From the NCBI RefSeq assembly GCF_900659615.1, contig NZ_CAACUY010000003.1:62001-126000 (forward strand): 64,000 nucleotides of DNA. Reading direction: 5' to 3'. The notes under the pieces are model-generated. The model made no database searches and had not been told where the DNA came from. It saw nothing but the letters and a program-made list of their open reading frames with translations. Numbering within the stretch: the first letter of the stretch is position 1; each line of letters starts with the position of its first letter. The DNA is from Actinomadura fibrosa. Its GTDB lineage: Bacteria; Actinomycetota; Actinomycetes; Streptosporangiales; Streptosporangiaceae. This document shows, piece after piece, positions 18,501 to 27,354 of this stretch. The translations under genes and the position numbers were made by a program.

Positions 18501-20240
18501 TCACGCTGTCGCCCAGGCGGTGAGGCGGGCGTAGGGACCGGGGCGGTGGGCGAGGTCCTGGTGGGAGCCGCGCTGCACGGGGCGTCCGTGGTCGAGGACG
18601 ATGATCTCGTCCACCTCGTCCAGGCCGGTGAGGTCGTGGGTGATCAGGAGGGTGGTGCGGCCGCGGGTGGCGTCGAGGAGGTCGGCGGTGAGGGCGGCGC
18701 GGGCGCCGGGATCGAGGTGCGCCGTGGGCTCGTCGAGGACCATGACGGGCGGGTCGGCGAGGAGGGCGCGGGCCAGGGCCAGCCGGCGGCGCTCACCGCC
18801 GGAGAGGGCGGCGCCGTGCGTCCCGACCGGCGTGTTCCATCCCTGCGGCAGGGCCTCGATCCAGTCGAGCAGGCGGGCGCGGCGGGCGGCGGAGCGCAGG
18901 GCCTCGTCGGACGCGCCGGGACGGGCGAGGCGCAGGTTCTCCTGGATGGTGCTGTCGAAGACGTAGGGGTTCTGCGGCATGCCGCCGATGACGCGGCGGA
19001 CGTCGTCCGGGGCGAAGGCCGTCATGTCCCGTCCGTTGATGGTGACGGTGCCGCGGGCGGGGTCGAGGAAGCGGAGCAGGACGGCGGCGACGGTGCTCTT
19101 GCCCGCGCCGCTGGGGCCGACGAGGGCGACGCGGCGTCCGGGGGACAGATCGAGGTCCAGCCCCTGGACGGCCCAGGGCTCCTGCGGCCCGTACCGGACC
19201 CAGAGGTCGCGCACGCGCACGTGTATCGGCGTTTCGGGCAGGGGCGGCGGCGTGGCGGGGGTGTGAACGGGGTCGGGCGCGTCGAGTACCGCGGTGAGGC
19301 GGCGGGCGGACGAGGTGGTCTCGGCGAGCCGGACGGCCGCCGCGGGCAGGGGCGAGACGGTCTCGAACGCGGCCAGCGCGGTGAGGGTGAGCGCGGCGAG
19401 CGGGACGCGGCCGAGGGTGCCGTCGGACACCGCCGAGACGCCGAGGACGAGGACGCCCCAGACGGTCAGCCCGGCGACGCCGACCGCGAGGCCCGCACCG
19501 ATGGCGGCGGCGCGCGCGTTGCGGCGTTCGGCGCGGACGACCTCGGCGTCGGCACGCGCCAGCTCGGCCAGCGCCCGGTCCTCGGCGCCGTGGGCGATGA
19601 GCTCCCGGGCACCGGAGAAGACGTCGACCATGCGGGCCGCGAGGTCGCCGCGGGCGGCGGTGGCGCGGCGGGCCGAAGCGCGGGCGAGGCGGCCGAGCGT
19701 CCACGGGACGACCGCGCCGGCGACCAGCAGGCCGGCGCCCAGCAGCGCGGCCGCGGGCGTGAGGAGGAAGGCGCAGGCGGTGACGGTGACCCCGCCGCAC
19801 AGCGCCGCGGCGGCGACCGGCAGGACACCGCGGACGATCACGTCCTGGATGTCGTCGACGTCGGAGACGAGCCGGGCGAGCAGATCCCCGGACCGGAACC
19901 CGCGCAGACCGTGCGGGGCTATGCGGGCGAGCCGCCGGTAGAGGCCCACCCTGAGGTCGCCGAGCACGCGGAACGCGGCATCGTGCGAGGTCAGCCGCTC
20001 GACGTAGCGGAGGACCCCGCGGCTCACACCGAGGGCGCGGACGGCGACGACGGCGATCGTCAGCGCCGTCACGCTCGGATGCTCGGCGGCCCGGGCGATG
20101 AGGTAGCCGGACACGCCGAGCAGCGCGATCCCGGCGGCGGTCGCGCCGGCGCCCGCGGCGGCGGCCACAAGCAGCTCGGCCCGCAGGGGACGGGCGAAGG
20201 CGAGAAGCCGAACGAACGGCGGACGTGTCGCAGCGGTCAT
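18501..20240 (-). CDS. cydC: Thiol reductant ABC exporter subunit CydC
   Basis: A 579-residue half-transporter with six predicted helices in the first 310 residues and an ABC domain after that. Walker A is GPSGAGKSTVAAVLL, signature ALSGGERRRLALARALL, Walker B VMVLDEPTAHLD, and the switch His is in LLITHDL. CydDC exports cysteine or glutathione, or haem-related thiols, and is needed to assemble cytochrome bd. The ATG overlaps the cydD stop by 4 bp (ATGA). Last gene of the cydABDC operon on the minus strand. Confidence 0.92.
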   Translation of the reverse strand: MTAATRPPFVRLLAFARPLRAELLVAAAAGAGATAAGIALLGVSGYLIARAAEHPSVTALTIAVVAVRALGVSRGVLRYVERLTSHDAAFRVLGDLRVGLYRRLARIAPHGLRGFRSGDLLARLVSDVDDIQDVIVRGVLPVAAAALCGGVTVTACAFLLTPAAALLGAGLLVAGAVVPWTLGRLARASARRATAARGDLAARMVDVFSGARELIAHGAEDRALAELARADAEVVRAERRNARAAAIGAGLAVGVAGLTVWGVLVLGVSAVSDGTLGRVPLAALTLTALAAFETVSPLPAAAVRLAETTSSARRLTAVLDAPDPVHTPATPPPLPETPIHVRVRDLWVRYGPQEPWAVQGLDLDLSPGRRVALVGPSGAGKSTVAAVLLRFLDPARGTVTINGRDMTAFAPDDVRRVIGGMPQNPYVFDSTIQENLRLARPGASDEALRSAARRARLLDWIEALPQGWNTPVGTHGAALSGGERRRLALARALLADPPVMVLDEPTAHLDPGARAALTADLLDATRGRTTLLITHDLTGLDEVDEIIVLDHGRPVQRGSHQDLAHRPGPYARLTAWATA

Positions 20241-21928
20241 GAGAGCACCTTCAGGGGAGCGGTCGTCATGAGTTCGCCTTCGAGGGGCGCGCCGATGGTG
20301 AGGCGTCCTGCGTCGAGGCGGGCGACGCGGTCGGCGCTGCCGGTCCAGCGATGGTCGTGGGTGACCATGACGACGGTGCGGCCGGCCATGAGGTGCTCCA
20401 AGGTGTCGTGCAACTCCGCGGCGCCGATCCCGTCCAGGTGGGCGGTCGGCTCGTCCAGCAGCAGGATCGGCGCGTCGCGCAGGAAGGCGCGTGCCAGCGC
20501 GATCCTGCGGCGCTGGCCGCTGGACAGGCGGCTCCCGTTCTCGCCGACCGGGGTCAGGTAGCCCTCGGGAAGGGCCTCGATGAAGGACGCGGCTCCGGCC
20601 AGTGCCGCGGCGTGGCGCAGTGCGGCGTCGTCGGCGTCCGGGTGGCCGAGCCGGATGTTGTCGGCGACGGTTCCGGTGAACAGGTGCGGGTCCTGGGGCA
20701 CCCAGGCGATCTCGCGTCGCCAGTCGGCGGCGGGCGTCGCGGCGAAACCCGTGTCGCCCGACTCCGGTCTGGTGAACCGCAGGATGACGGCGAGCAGCGT
20801 CGACTTCCCCGCGCCGCTCGGCCCGATGACCACGAGGCGTTCCCCAGGCTCGACCGCCAGGGAGACGTCATCGAGGGCGGGCGACGTCCTGTCCGGGTAT
20901 CGGACGGTCACATGCGACAGCCACAGCGCTTGAGCGGGCTCGCGCGGAATGCGGGCAGGGATGGAGGGAGCGGAACGGTGGCCGTCGGACGGTCTGTCGC
21001 CGAGCAGGTCGAGGGCGCGTCCCGCGGCGGTGGCGCCCTCCATGCTGGCGTGGAACTGGGCGCCGACGTTCCGCAGCGGCAGGTAGACCTCGGGCGCCAG
21101 GATGAGGACGAGCAGAGCCGTTTCGTAGGGCAGTCCGCCGTCCAGGAGCCGCAGTCCGACCTCGACCGCGACGAGCGCCACCGAGAGGGTCGCCAGCAAT
21201 TCCAGGACGAGCGCGGACAGGAACGCCACGCGCAGAGTCCGCATGGTGGCGCGGCGGTGTGCCGCCGTCACGTCGGCTATGACTGCCGCCTGGGCCTGCG
21301 CGCGGCCGAACACCTTCAGGGTGGGGAGCCCTTGGACGACGTCCAGGAAGTGTCCGCCGAGCCTTTCCAGCAGGTTCCATTGGCGTTCGGTGCGGGCGCG
21401 CGTGTGCAGCCCCACGAGGATCATGAACACCGGGATGAGGGGCAGTGTTACCGCCATGACCAGCGCGGAGGTGAGGTCGGCCCGGGCTACGACGACCAGG
21501 ACGGCCACTGGGGTGATGATGGCCAGGACGAGTTGCGGGAGGTACCGGGCGAAGTAGGGGTCGAGTGCGTCGAGCCCGCGCGTGGCCAGCGTGACCAGGT
21601 CGCCCGGACGCGCGTCGGCCGTCCCACCCGTGTGGAGGGATCGCCCGGCCAGGCGTGACCGCAAACGGGACTTGACCAGGCTGGACGCCCTCGTCGCCAG
21701 CGACTCGCCGCCCGCCGCGACCAGGGTCCGCGCCGCCACGACGGCCGGAAGCCCGATGAGGGCCGCGGTCGCGACCGTGCCGTCGAACGCGGCGGCGAGA
21801 ACGTGGGCCAGCAGTACCGCCTGCATGACGACCAGCGCGGTCGTGACGGCCCCCAGCAGGACCGTGCCCGCCAGGAACCGGCGCGCGGGCGCGGCCTCGC
21901 GCAGCAGCCTCGGATCGACGGGCTTCAC
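20237..21928 (-). CDS. cydD: Thiol reductant ABC exporter subunit CydD
   Basis: A 563-residue half-transporter. Membrane domain residues 1-310 include FLAGTVLLGAVTTALVVMQ and the coupling-region GLPTLKVFGRA. The ABC domain has Walker A GPSGAGKSTLLAVILRF, Q-loop WVPQDPHLFTG, signature RLSSGQRRRIALARAFL and Walker B ILLLDEPTAHLD. The start is a GTG overlapping the cydB stop (GTGA), so it is translationally coupled. Much longer frames upstream are only cydB read out of frame. Forms a heterodimer with CydC. Confidence 0.92.
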   Translation of the reverse strand: MKPVDPRLLREAAPARRFLAGTVLLGAVTTALVVMQAVLLAHVLAAAFDGTVATAALIGLPAVVAARTLVAAGGESLATRASSLVKSRLRSRLAGRSLHTGGTADARPGDLVTLATRGLDALDPYFARYLPQLVLAIITPVAVLVVVARADLTSALVMAVTLPLIPVFMILVGLHTRARTERQWNLLERLGGHFLDVVQGLPTLKVFGRAQAQAAVIADVTAAHRRATMRTLRVAFLSALVLELLATLSVALVAVEVGLRLLDGGLPYETALLVLILAPEVYLPLRNVGAQFHASMEGATAAGRALDLLGDRPSDGHRSAPSIPARIPREPAQALWLSHVTVRYPDRTSPALDDVSLAVEPGERLVVIGPSGAGKSTLLAVILRFTRPESGDTGFAATPAADWRREIAWVPQDPHLFTGTVADNIRLGHPDADDAALRHAAALAGAASFIEALPEGYLTPVGENGSRLSSGQRRRIALARAFLRDAPILLLDEPTAHLDGIGAAELHDTLEHLMAGRTVVMVTHDHRWTGSADRVARLDAGRLTIGAPLEGELMTTAPLKVLS

Positions 21929-23016
21929 CGCCCGGCCCCGGCGGCCCGATCGGCTTCGGAAGCCCCGTCGGCCCCGGCGATCCGGTCGGTTCCGGTGGTC
22001 GGGAGGGGTGCGCCCAGCGTCTCGCGGGTGAGCCGCTGCCGGAACACCCAGTACGACCACGCCTGGTAGGCCAGCACGATGGGCGTGAAGACGACCGCGA
22101 CCCACGTCATCACCGTGAGGGTGTAGTGGCTGGACGCGGCGTTGTGCACGGTCAGGCTGAACGCGTCCGAGGTCGAGGACGGCATGACGTCCGGCCACAG
22201 GTTGCCGAACAGGGTGATCGTGGTGGCCGCGATGGCGAGGGCGGTGCCGGTGAAGGCGATGCCCTCGCGGCCGCGCAGCGCCGCCGCGACGCCGCCGCAC
22301 AGTGCGACCGCCGCCACCGCCGCGGTGCCCCAGGTCGCCGGACGTCCGTGGGACAGCTGCGTCCAGGCCAGGAAGGCGGCGGCGACCAGGACGACCGGTG
22401 CCCAGGCGCGGGAGACAAGGTCGCGGGCGCGGTAGCGGATCTCGCCGCCGGTCTTGAGCGCGAGGAACACGGCGCCGTGCAGGGTGAACACCAGCAGGGT
22501 GGTGAGCCCGCCGAGCAGGGCGTAGGGGTTGAGGAGCGTCAGCAGCGTCCCGGTGTACTGGTGGCCGGCGTCGATCGGGACGCCGCGGACGATGTTCGCG
22601 AACGCCACCCCCCAGAGGAAGGCCGGCAGCAGCGAGCCCCAGAAGATGGCCCGGTCCCAGTTGCGCCGCCAGCGGGGATCGTCGACCTTCCCGCGGTACT
22701 CGAAGGCGACGCCGCGCACGATGAGCGCGGCGAGGATGAGCAGCAGCGGCAGGTAGAAGCCGCTGAACAGGGTCGCGTACCACTCGGGGAAGGCGGCGAA
22801 GGTGGCGCCGCCCGCGACCAGCAGCCACACCTCGTTGCCGTCCCAGACCGGGCCGATGCTGTTGATCATCACGCGGCGGTCGGTGCCGCTGTGGCCCGCT
22901 CCGCGGGGCGCCAGCAAGGGCAGCAGGACGCCGACGCCGAAGTCGAAGCCTTCGAGGACGAAGTAGCCGATCCACAGCACCGCGATGAGGGTGAACCAGA
23001 CGGTGGTGAGTTCCAT
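21925..23016 (-). CDS. cydB: Cytochrome bd ubiquinol/menaquinol oxidase subunit II
   Basis: A 363-residue polytopic membrane protein starting MELTTVWFTLIAVLWIGYFV. It has the family motifs LEGFDFGVGVLLP, NSIGPVWDGNEVWLLVAGG and FPEWYATLFSGFYLPL. There are about eight helices and a Gly/Ala/Asp-rich cytoplasmic tail. It pairs with CydA in the high-affinity terminal oxidase used at low oxygen. It follows cydA by 20 bp and overlaps cydD by 4 bp. Only this start matches the CydB N-terminus. Confidence 0.95.
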   Translation of the reverse strand: MELTTVWFTLIAVLWIGYFVLEGFDFGVGVLLPLLAPRGAGHSGTDRRVMINSIGPVWDGNEVWLLVAGGATFAAFPEWYATLFSGFYLPLLLILAALIVRGVAFEYRGKVDDPRWRRNWDRAIFWGSLLPAFLWGVAFANIVRGVPIDAGHQYTGTLLTLLNPYALLGGLTTLLVFTLHGAVFLALKTGGEIRYRARDLVSRAWAPVVLVAAAFLAWTQLSHGRPATWGTAAVAAVALCGGVAAALRGREGIAFTGTALAIAATTITLFGNLWPDVMPSSTSDAFSLTVHNAASSHYTLTVMTWVAVVFTPIVLAYQAWSYWVFRQRLTRETLGAPLPTTGTDRIAGADGASEADRAAGAGR

Positions 23017-23036
23017 GGGGGTCTCCCGGGTGCTGC

Positions 23037-24422
23037 TCAGTAGGTGAAGGCGGGGACGGGCTCGTCCGCCGGGACGTCCTGCTCGGGCGGCGGGCCCTGC
23101 CGCGCGTACCGGACCATGAGCCCGCCGGAGATTGCCGCGAGCACCGCGTAGAGCAGCGTGAACACCGTCAGGGAGGCGATGACGGACGCGCCGCCCACGG
23201 AGGGCGAGACGCCGTCGCGGGTCTTGAGGACCCCCGCGACCACCCAGGGCTGGCGGCCCATCTCGGTGAAGATCCAGCCCATCGTGTTGGCCAGGTAGGG
23301 CAGGGCGACGCAGGCGAGGGCGGCGCGGGGAAACCACCGCCCGGCCGGGAAGCGGCCGCGGCGGGTCACCCACAGCCCCGCGAGGGCGAGCAGCGCCGCC
23401 ACCGCGCCGAAGCCGATCATCAAGCGGAAGCTCCAGTACGTCACGGGGACGGCGGGCCGGTAGTCGCCGGGCCCGTACCGGGCCTGGTACTGGCGCTGGA
23501 CGTCGTCGATGCCCTCCACGGTCCCGTCCGGGTCACCGGTCGCCATGAACGACAGCACGTGGGGCACGCGCAGGCTCCACAACTCCTCGCTCCCGTCCAG
23601 CGACCCGACCGTGAACAGCGAGAACGACGCGGGGGAGGAGGTGGTGTAGAGCGCCTCGGCGGCCGCCATCTTCATGGGCTGCTGCTCGGTCATGATCCTT
23701 GCCTGCACGTCGCCGGAGACCGTGACCCCGACGGCCGCGACCACCGAGACCAGCAGGCCCGCCCGCAGCGCCGGCCGGAACACCGCGCGCTCGCCGTCGC
23801 GGCCGAGATGCCACGCGCTGATCCCGATCACGAAGAGCCCGGCGGTGAGGAACGCCCCGAACAGCACGTGCGGGAACGTCACCAGCGCGGTCGAGTTCGT
23901 CAGGACGTCCCAGATGCTGGTGAGCTCCGCCCGTCTCGTCTCCGGGTTGATCCGGTAGCCCACCGGGTGCTGCATCCACGAGTTCGCCGCGAGGATGAAG
24001 TACGCCGACACGTTGGTGCCGATCGCGGCGAGCCAGATCGTCGCCAGGTGCAGGCGCGCCGGCAGCCGGTCCCAGCCGAAGATCCACAAGCCGAGGAACG
24101 TCGACTCCAGGAAGAACGCCAGCAGTCCCTCCATCGCCAGCGGCGCCCCGAACACGTCCCCGACGAACCGCGAGTAGGCGGACCAGTTCATGCCGAACTG
24201 GAACTCCTGCACGATGCCGGTGACCACGCCCATCGCGAAGTTGATCAGCATCAGCTTCCCGAAGAACCGCGTCATCCGCAGGCGGGCGGGGTCGCGCGTC
24301 CGGTACCAGGACGTCTGCATGCCCGCCACCAGGACCGACAGCCCGATCGTCAGCGGCACGAAGATGAAGTGGTAGACGGTCGTGATGCCGAACTGCCAGC
24401 GGGAGAGGTCCAGGGCGTCCAC
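23037..24422 (-). CDS. cydA: Cytochrome bd oxidase subunit I
   Basis: A 461-residue membrane protein starting with GTG, preceded by AAGGAG. It contains the haem b595 ligand His18 (TTVYHFIFVPLTIG), the haem b558 ligand His in TFPHVLFGAF, and GRQPW in IFTEMGRQPWVVAGVL, which includes the Met ligand region. The quinol (Q) loop is short, as usual in actinobacteria. It reduces O2 to water without pumping protons. First gene of cydABDC. A near-perfect DevR-like palindrome lies 87 bp upstream, linking the oxidase to the hypoxia regulator. Confidence 0.95.
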   Translation of the reverse strand: MDALDLSRWQFGITTVYHFIFVPLTIGLSVLVAGMQTSWYRTRDPARLRMTRFFGKLMLINFAMGVVTGIVQEFQFGMNWSAYSRFVGDVFGAPLAMEGLLAFFLESTFLGLWIFGWDRLPARLHLATIWLAAIGTNVSAYFILAANSWMQHPVGYRINPETRRAELTSIWDVLTNSTALVTFPHVLFGAFLTAGLFVIGISAWHLGRDGERAVFRPALRAGLLVSVVAAVGVTVSGDVQARIMTEQQPMKMAAAEALYTTSSPASFSLFTVGSLDGSEELWSLRVPHVLSFMATGDPDGTVEGIDDVQRQYQARYGPGDYRPAVPVTYWSFRLMIGFGAVAALLALAGLWVTRRGRFPAGRWFPRAALACVALPYLANTMGWIFTEMGRQPWVVAGVLKTRDGVSPSVGGASVIASLTVFTLLYAVLAAISGGLMVRYARQGPPPEQDVPADEPVPAFTY

Positions 24423-24508
24423 GGGACTCCTTACCGATGTGTAGGCGGACGGCCCAACCCCATCAGGCCAGGTTGCGACGCAGGAGAGGCGAAAGGTCCG
24501 GCTTCTTT

Positions 24509-24522
24509 GGGACCTTGGTCCG
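24509..24522. promoter_or_regulatory. DevR-like box upstream of cydABDC
   Basis: GGGACCTTGGTCCG is identical to the perfect operator at 10156-10171 except for the last base of the core. It sits 87 bp before the cydA GTG. Confidence 0.6.
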
Positions 24523-24599
24523 TTCGTCCACGTCCTGATCGGTGACCGTCGGCCCTCATCGCCACCGCCGCGACCGGCACGTGGCCATCCGCCGGGTGC

Positions 24600-24902
24600 T
24601 TATCCGGGACGCAGCGGGGTCGGTGCGCGGTGGCGGAGGACGAACCGGCGTCCGATCAGGCCGACGGCGAACATGGCGACGCCGGCCAGGATCGACTGCC
24701 AGGGCAAGGTGGCCACCAGGACGAGGCATCCGGCGGCGCCGAGCAGGTTGAGCGGACGCGGCCAGCGGCGATCTCGGCGTGGTGCGAGGTCCGGTGGCGC
24801 GGATGAGTTCAGCGCGGCCAAGTCCACTACGGCCGCGACCGCGACGGCGCGCCGCGCCCACCACGGGCCCGGCACCGCGTAGGAGGCGAAGGTCAGCGCC
24901 AT
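24600..24902 (-). pseudogene. Amino-acid permease with a large internal deletion
   Basis: The 100-codon frame joins two pieces typical of APC-family permeases. ALTFASYAVPGPWWARRAVA and VAAVVDLAALN come from an N-terminal helix region. PRPLNLLGAAGCLVLVATLP and WQSILAGVAMFAVGLIGRR come from the C-terminal helices. About 300 residues between them are gone. GGAGG directly abuts the ATG, so expression of a small two- or three-helix protein is possible but not persuasive. Confidence 0.5.
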
Positions 24903-24952
24903 CCTCCGAACTCGCTAGCGATCGGTACGTGTGAGGGGACATCGCTGGGGGC

Positions 24953-25171
24953 GTGCGAAGAAACCTCAACCAGCGGTACGGACGCTGGGAGGCGCGATTC
25001 CGCGTCACCCGCGGCGAAGGCTACTCCGCGGCCGTCCTGCTGCGGCCCAAGAGCAACGACGGCAAGCGCGACCCCCACCGCCAGTCGGGCAGCCAGCACA
25101 TCCACCACCCCGGCGGCACCCAGCACGGCTTCACCCCGGTGAAGAAGGACTTCACCCGACCGGCCGCCTGA
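24953..25171 (+). pseudogene. Glycoside hydrolase family 16-like fragment
   Basis: The segment RYGRWEARFRVTRGEGYSAA then VLLRPKSNDG matches the YGRWExRxRVxxGxGYSxxxLLWP region of GH16 beta-glucanases. The catalytic ExDxxE motif that should follow is missing, and the frame degenerates into a His-rich tail. It is non-functional. Confidence 0.5.
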
Positions 25172-25520
25172 AGCCCATCGGGTTCGGTGAAGTCCTCCAG
25201 ACCGCCAGTCGTGACCTCATCGAGCAGATCCTCATGCGCTCGCGGCACGCAGAGTCGGCGTGGAGTCCTCGTCGCCCTGGACGGGCTTTCCGGAGTGGTG
25301 GCCCGGTGCGTGGGATAGGGGCCATCACCGACCGTATCGTGGTGAATCATCCCGCGGTGGCGAAGGTTGGAGCGGTTCAAGAGTCAGCGGGGTGCCTTCG
25401 GGCCGGAAGTCGACCCGATGCGAATTCCTTAAGTAGCCGACCCTTGTGCACTAAGGACCTTTAACCTGTCAGCTCGCAGAGGTTATCGTGGCCGTTACGG
25501 GGATAGCAGGAGGGCCTGCA
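25172..25520. other. Intergenic region before the ATPase cassette
   Basis: About 350 bp. An imperfect inverted repeat (GGACTTCACC near 25147 and GGTGAAGTCC near 25189) could terminate rightward transcription. The last 100 bp (TTGTGCAC, TTTAACCTG, TTATCG) is less GC-rich and is the likely promoter region of the cassette, but no clear -35/-10 pair is visible. No gene supported. Confidence 0.35.
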
Positions 25521-26366
25521 ATGCTGTGGCGGGTTAGTCGGCTGACGTTCGCCGTGCTGCTGGGACACGGGTTTCTGGGGATCATGCCCTCACCTGCCCC
25601 TACGGCTCCCACTCCGACGCCCGACCCCTTCGTCGACGGCCGGACATTGTACTGCCTCAAAGAGGAGAACGCCGGGCCGCTTGTGGACGCCGCGGAGAAG
25701 CTTCACCTCGCCGAAAAAGGCACCCACGGTGATCGGGTCCGCATCCTCGGGGACAAGTCCCGGACGGAACTGACCGTCGAGAAGTGGGCCCGCAGCGGCG
25801 ACTGGAGGCGGTTCCAGCAGGCGTGTGCGGCCTTCGCGGCGGAGCAGGCCCTGCCCGACGACCCGTCGGACGCGTCCTGGTGGACGCGGGTCTCCGGCGT
25901 CGTGACCGGGGCGGTGCTGGCGTTCCTGGGCGCGATCTTCGGGCTCGGCGCGACGCTGGTGAGCACCGGCAAGACCGAGCGGAGGCGTGCCGCCGACGAG
26001 TTGCGGAAGGCCGCCGACGGCCACTACCAGGCCTGTCGCGCCTGCCTTGAGGCGCTGCGCGACGGCAAGGGCGACGCGCTGGCTCTCCAGGCCGCCATGG
26101 AGGCGCCGTTCAACTCCCTGACGGCACAGTTGCGGCGTTGTGACGAGGCGCACCGCCGGTGGCGGTACCCCGGAGATCTCCGCAAGGTCTTGGGCGATCT
26201 GGACGAGGCCATCAAGACCGCCAACTGGACGGCCGATCCGAAGACGAAGGCGGCCGGGCGCTTCGCCGAGCTGGAGACGGCGCGCTCGCACGCCCAAGCG
26301 GTCACTCATGCGCTGGTGCATCCGTGGCGGGCGGGGCACCGGATGCGCAAGGGGCTGGGCGCATGA
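25521..26366 (+). CDS. Hypothetical membrane protein, first gene of the ATPase cassette
   Basis: A 281-residue protein. The ATG is chosen for its AGGAGG, 7 bp upstream; a GTG at 25488 would add 11 residues. It has an N-terminal hydrophobic segment at residues 6-22, a Pro/Thr-rich linker and a small domain with Cys45 (RTLYCLKEENAGPL). A membrane helix at about 124-147 (SGVVTGAVLAFLGAIFGLG) is followed by a helical domain (AADELRKAADGHYQACRACL, then LRRCDEAHRRWRYPGDL). The stop overlaps the ATG of the following ATPase (ATGA). It probably anchors or senses for the two ATPases. No known family. Confidence 0.72.
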   Translation: MLWRVSRLTFAVLLGHGFLGIMPSPAPTAPTPTPDPFVDGRTLYCLKEENAGPLVDAAEKLHLAEKGTHGDRVRILGDKSRTELTVEKWARSGDWRRFQQACAAFAAEQALPDDPSDASWWTRVSGVVTGAVLAFLGAIFGLGATLVSTGKTERRRAADELRKAADGHYQACRACLEALRDGKGDALALQAAMEAPFNSLTAQLRRCDEAHRRWRYPGDLRKVLGDLDEAIKTANWTADPKTKAAGRFAELETARSHAQAVTHALVHPWRAGHRMRKGLGA

Positions 26367-27340
26367 CACGCGTCAACCCGTTCGAGCGCGTGGAGGACCC
26401 GCGCAGCCCGGCGCCCATGCTGCGCTGCCGGCACGAGGACGACTTCTGTCCCGACGACTGCGTCCGCCATATCAACGTCGTGGGCAGCGAGGACGCCTAC
26501 GCCACCTTCCGGGAGTACCTCGGCGACGGCTCCGGCCTCGTCGACTCGGGGCTCTTCGTCACGGTGTGCGGTCCCGAGCAGGCGGGCAAGACGAGCCTGC
26601 TCAATCGGTGCCTGCGGCTCGCCATGTACATGCTGAGGCAGAAGAACATCCCCTTCCGGCACATCGACCTTTCTCCTTTCGGGCTGAGCCCCGGGATCAC
26701 CGCCGAGGAGCGCATGCTGCTGGCCCGCAACAAGGTGCTGGAAAAGGCGGCGAACCTGGCAGGGATCTTCGATCGGACCGACTTCAAGCAATGGCTCAAC
26801 AATCCCCAGCCGGGGACGCAGCCGGGCCAGGCCGGATGGCAGTCCCCGGAGAACAAGGTCGTCCAGACCTTCGAGTCCACGATGGACTCCATCAAGGACG
26901 CCCTGAGCGACAGCGCGGTGCTCATCGTGGTGACCCCCCGCGCGCACGGCCCGGTCGAGGCCATGAACTACAGCCGCGGCACTTTCGAGAAGCTCCTGGT
27001 CTTCACCGAGGCCGGCGTCCCCAGGGCGTCCGACCTCGATCTCCCGCCGAGTTCGCTGGCCCGGCACTGCCTGCTCGAACTCACGAAGCTGCGCGACACG
27101 TCCGAGGTCGCGAGCTATCTGGACGCCTATCTGAACGTCGCGGGACGGGGGACCGCCTTCCCCCCGCTGTTCGAGGGGATGCGCTCCTTCTGGGGGGATC
27201 CGCCGGACGTCTCGGTCGGCGAGGTGCAGGCGCTGATGCACAAGATCTACGAATTCTATAGGAAGAATCCGCCGTCCCCGGGTGCGACCATCGGCCGTGA
27301 GGATGTACAGCAGGTAATCAGGACGCTGTCCGAAGGATAA
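26363..27340 (+). CDS. P-loop ATPase, second gene of the cassette
   Basis: A 325-residue protein with Walker A GPEQAGKTS at residues 70-78. Before it is a Cys cluster (Cys22, Cys29, Cys33: CRHEDDFCPDDC) that could bind a metal. A candidate Walker B strand is AVLIVVTP near residue 200, without the usual acidic pair. The C-terminal part is helical, with PSSLARHCLLELTKLRDTSE. It starts by ATGA overlap with the membrane protein and ends 14 bp before the large ATPase. It resembles no named family that I can place. It may be a STAND-like or GTPase-like switch. Confidence 0.75.
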   Translation: MTRVNPFERVEDPRSPAPMLRCRHEDDFCPDDCVRHINVVGSEDAYATFREYLGDGSGLVDSGLFVTVCGPEQAGKTSLLNRCLRLAMYMLRQKNIPFRHIDLSPFGLSPGITAEERMLLARNKVLEKAANLAGIFDRTDFKQWLNNPQPGTQPGQAGWQSPENKVVQTFESTMDSIKDALSDSAVLIVVTPRAHGPVEAMNYSRGTFEKLLVFTEAGVPRASDLDLPPSSLARHCLLELTKLRDTSEVASYLDAYLNVAGRGTAFPPLFEGMRSFWGDPPDVSVGEVQALMHKIYEFYRKNPPSPGATIGREDVQQVIRTLSEG

Positions 27341-27354
27341 GAGGGACGAATGAC

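Noticed and set aside
18450-20561. A 703-codon plus-strand open frame over cydC
   Set aside because: Gly/Glu/Arg-rich mirror frame of cydC with no motifs.
21929-22975. Extension of cydD upstream to 22975
   Set aside because: The added 349 residues are Arg-rich and antisense-like, being cydB in another frame. The GTGA overlap start at 21928 fits CydD length.
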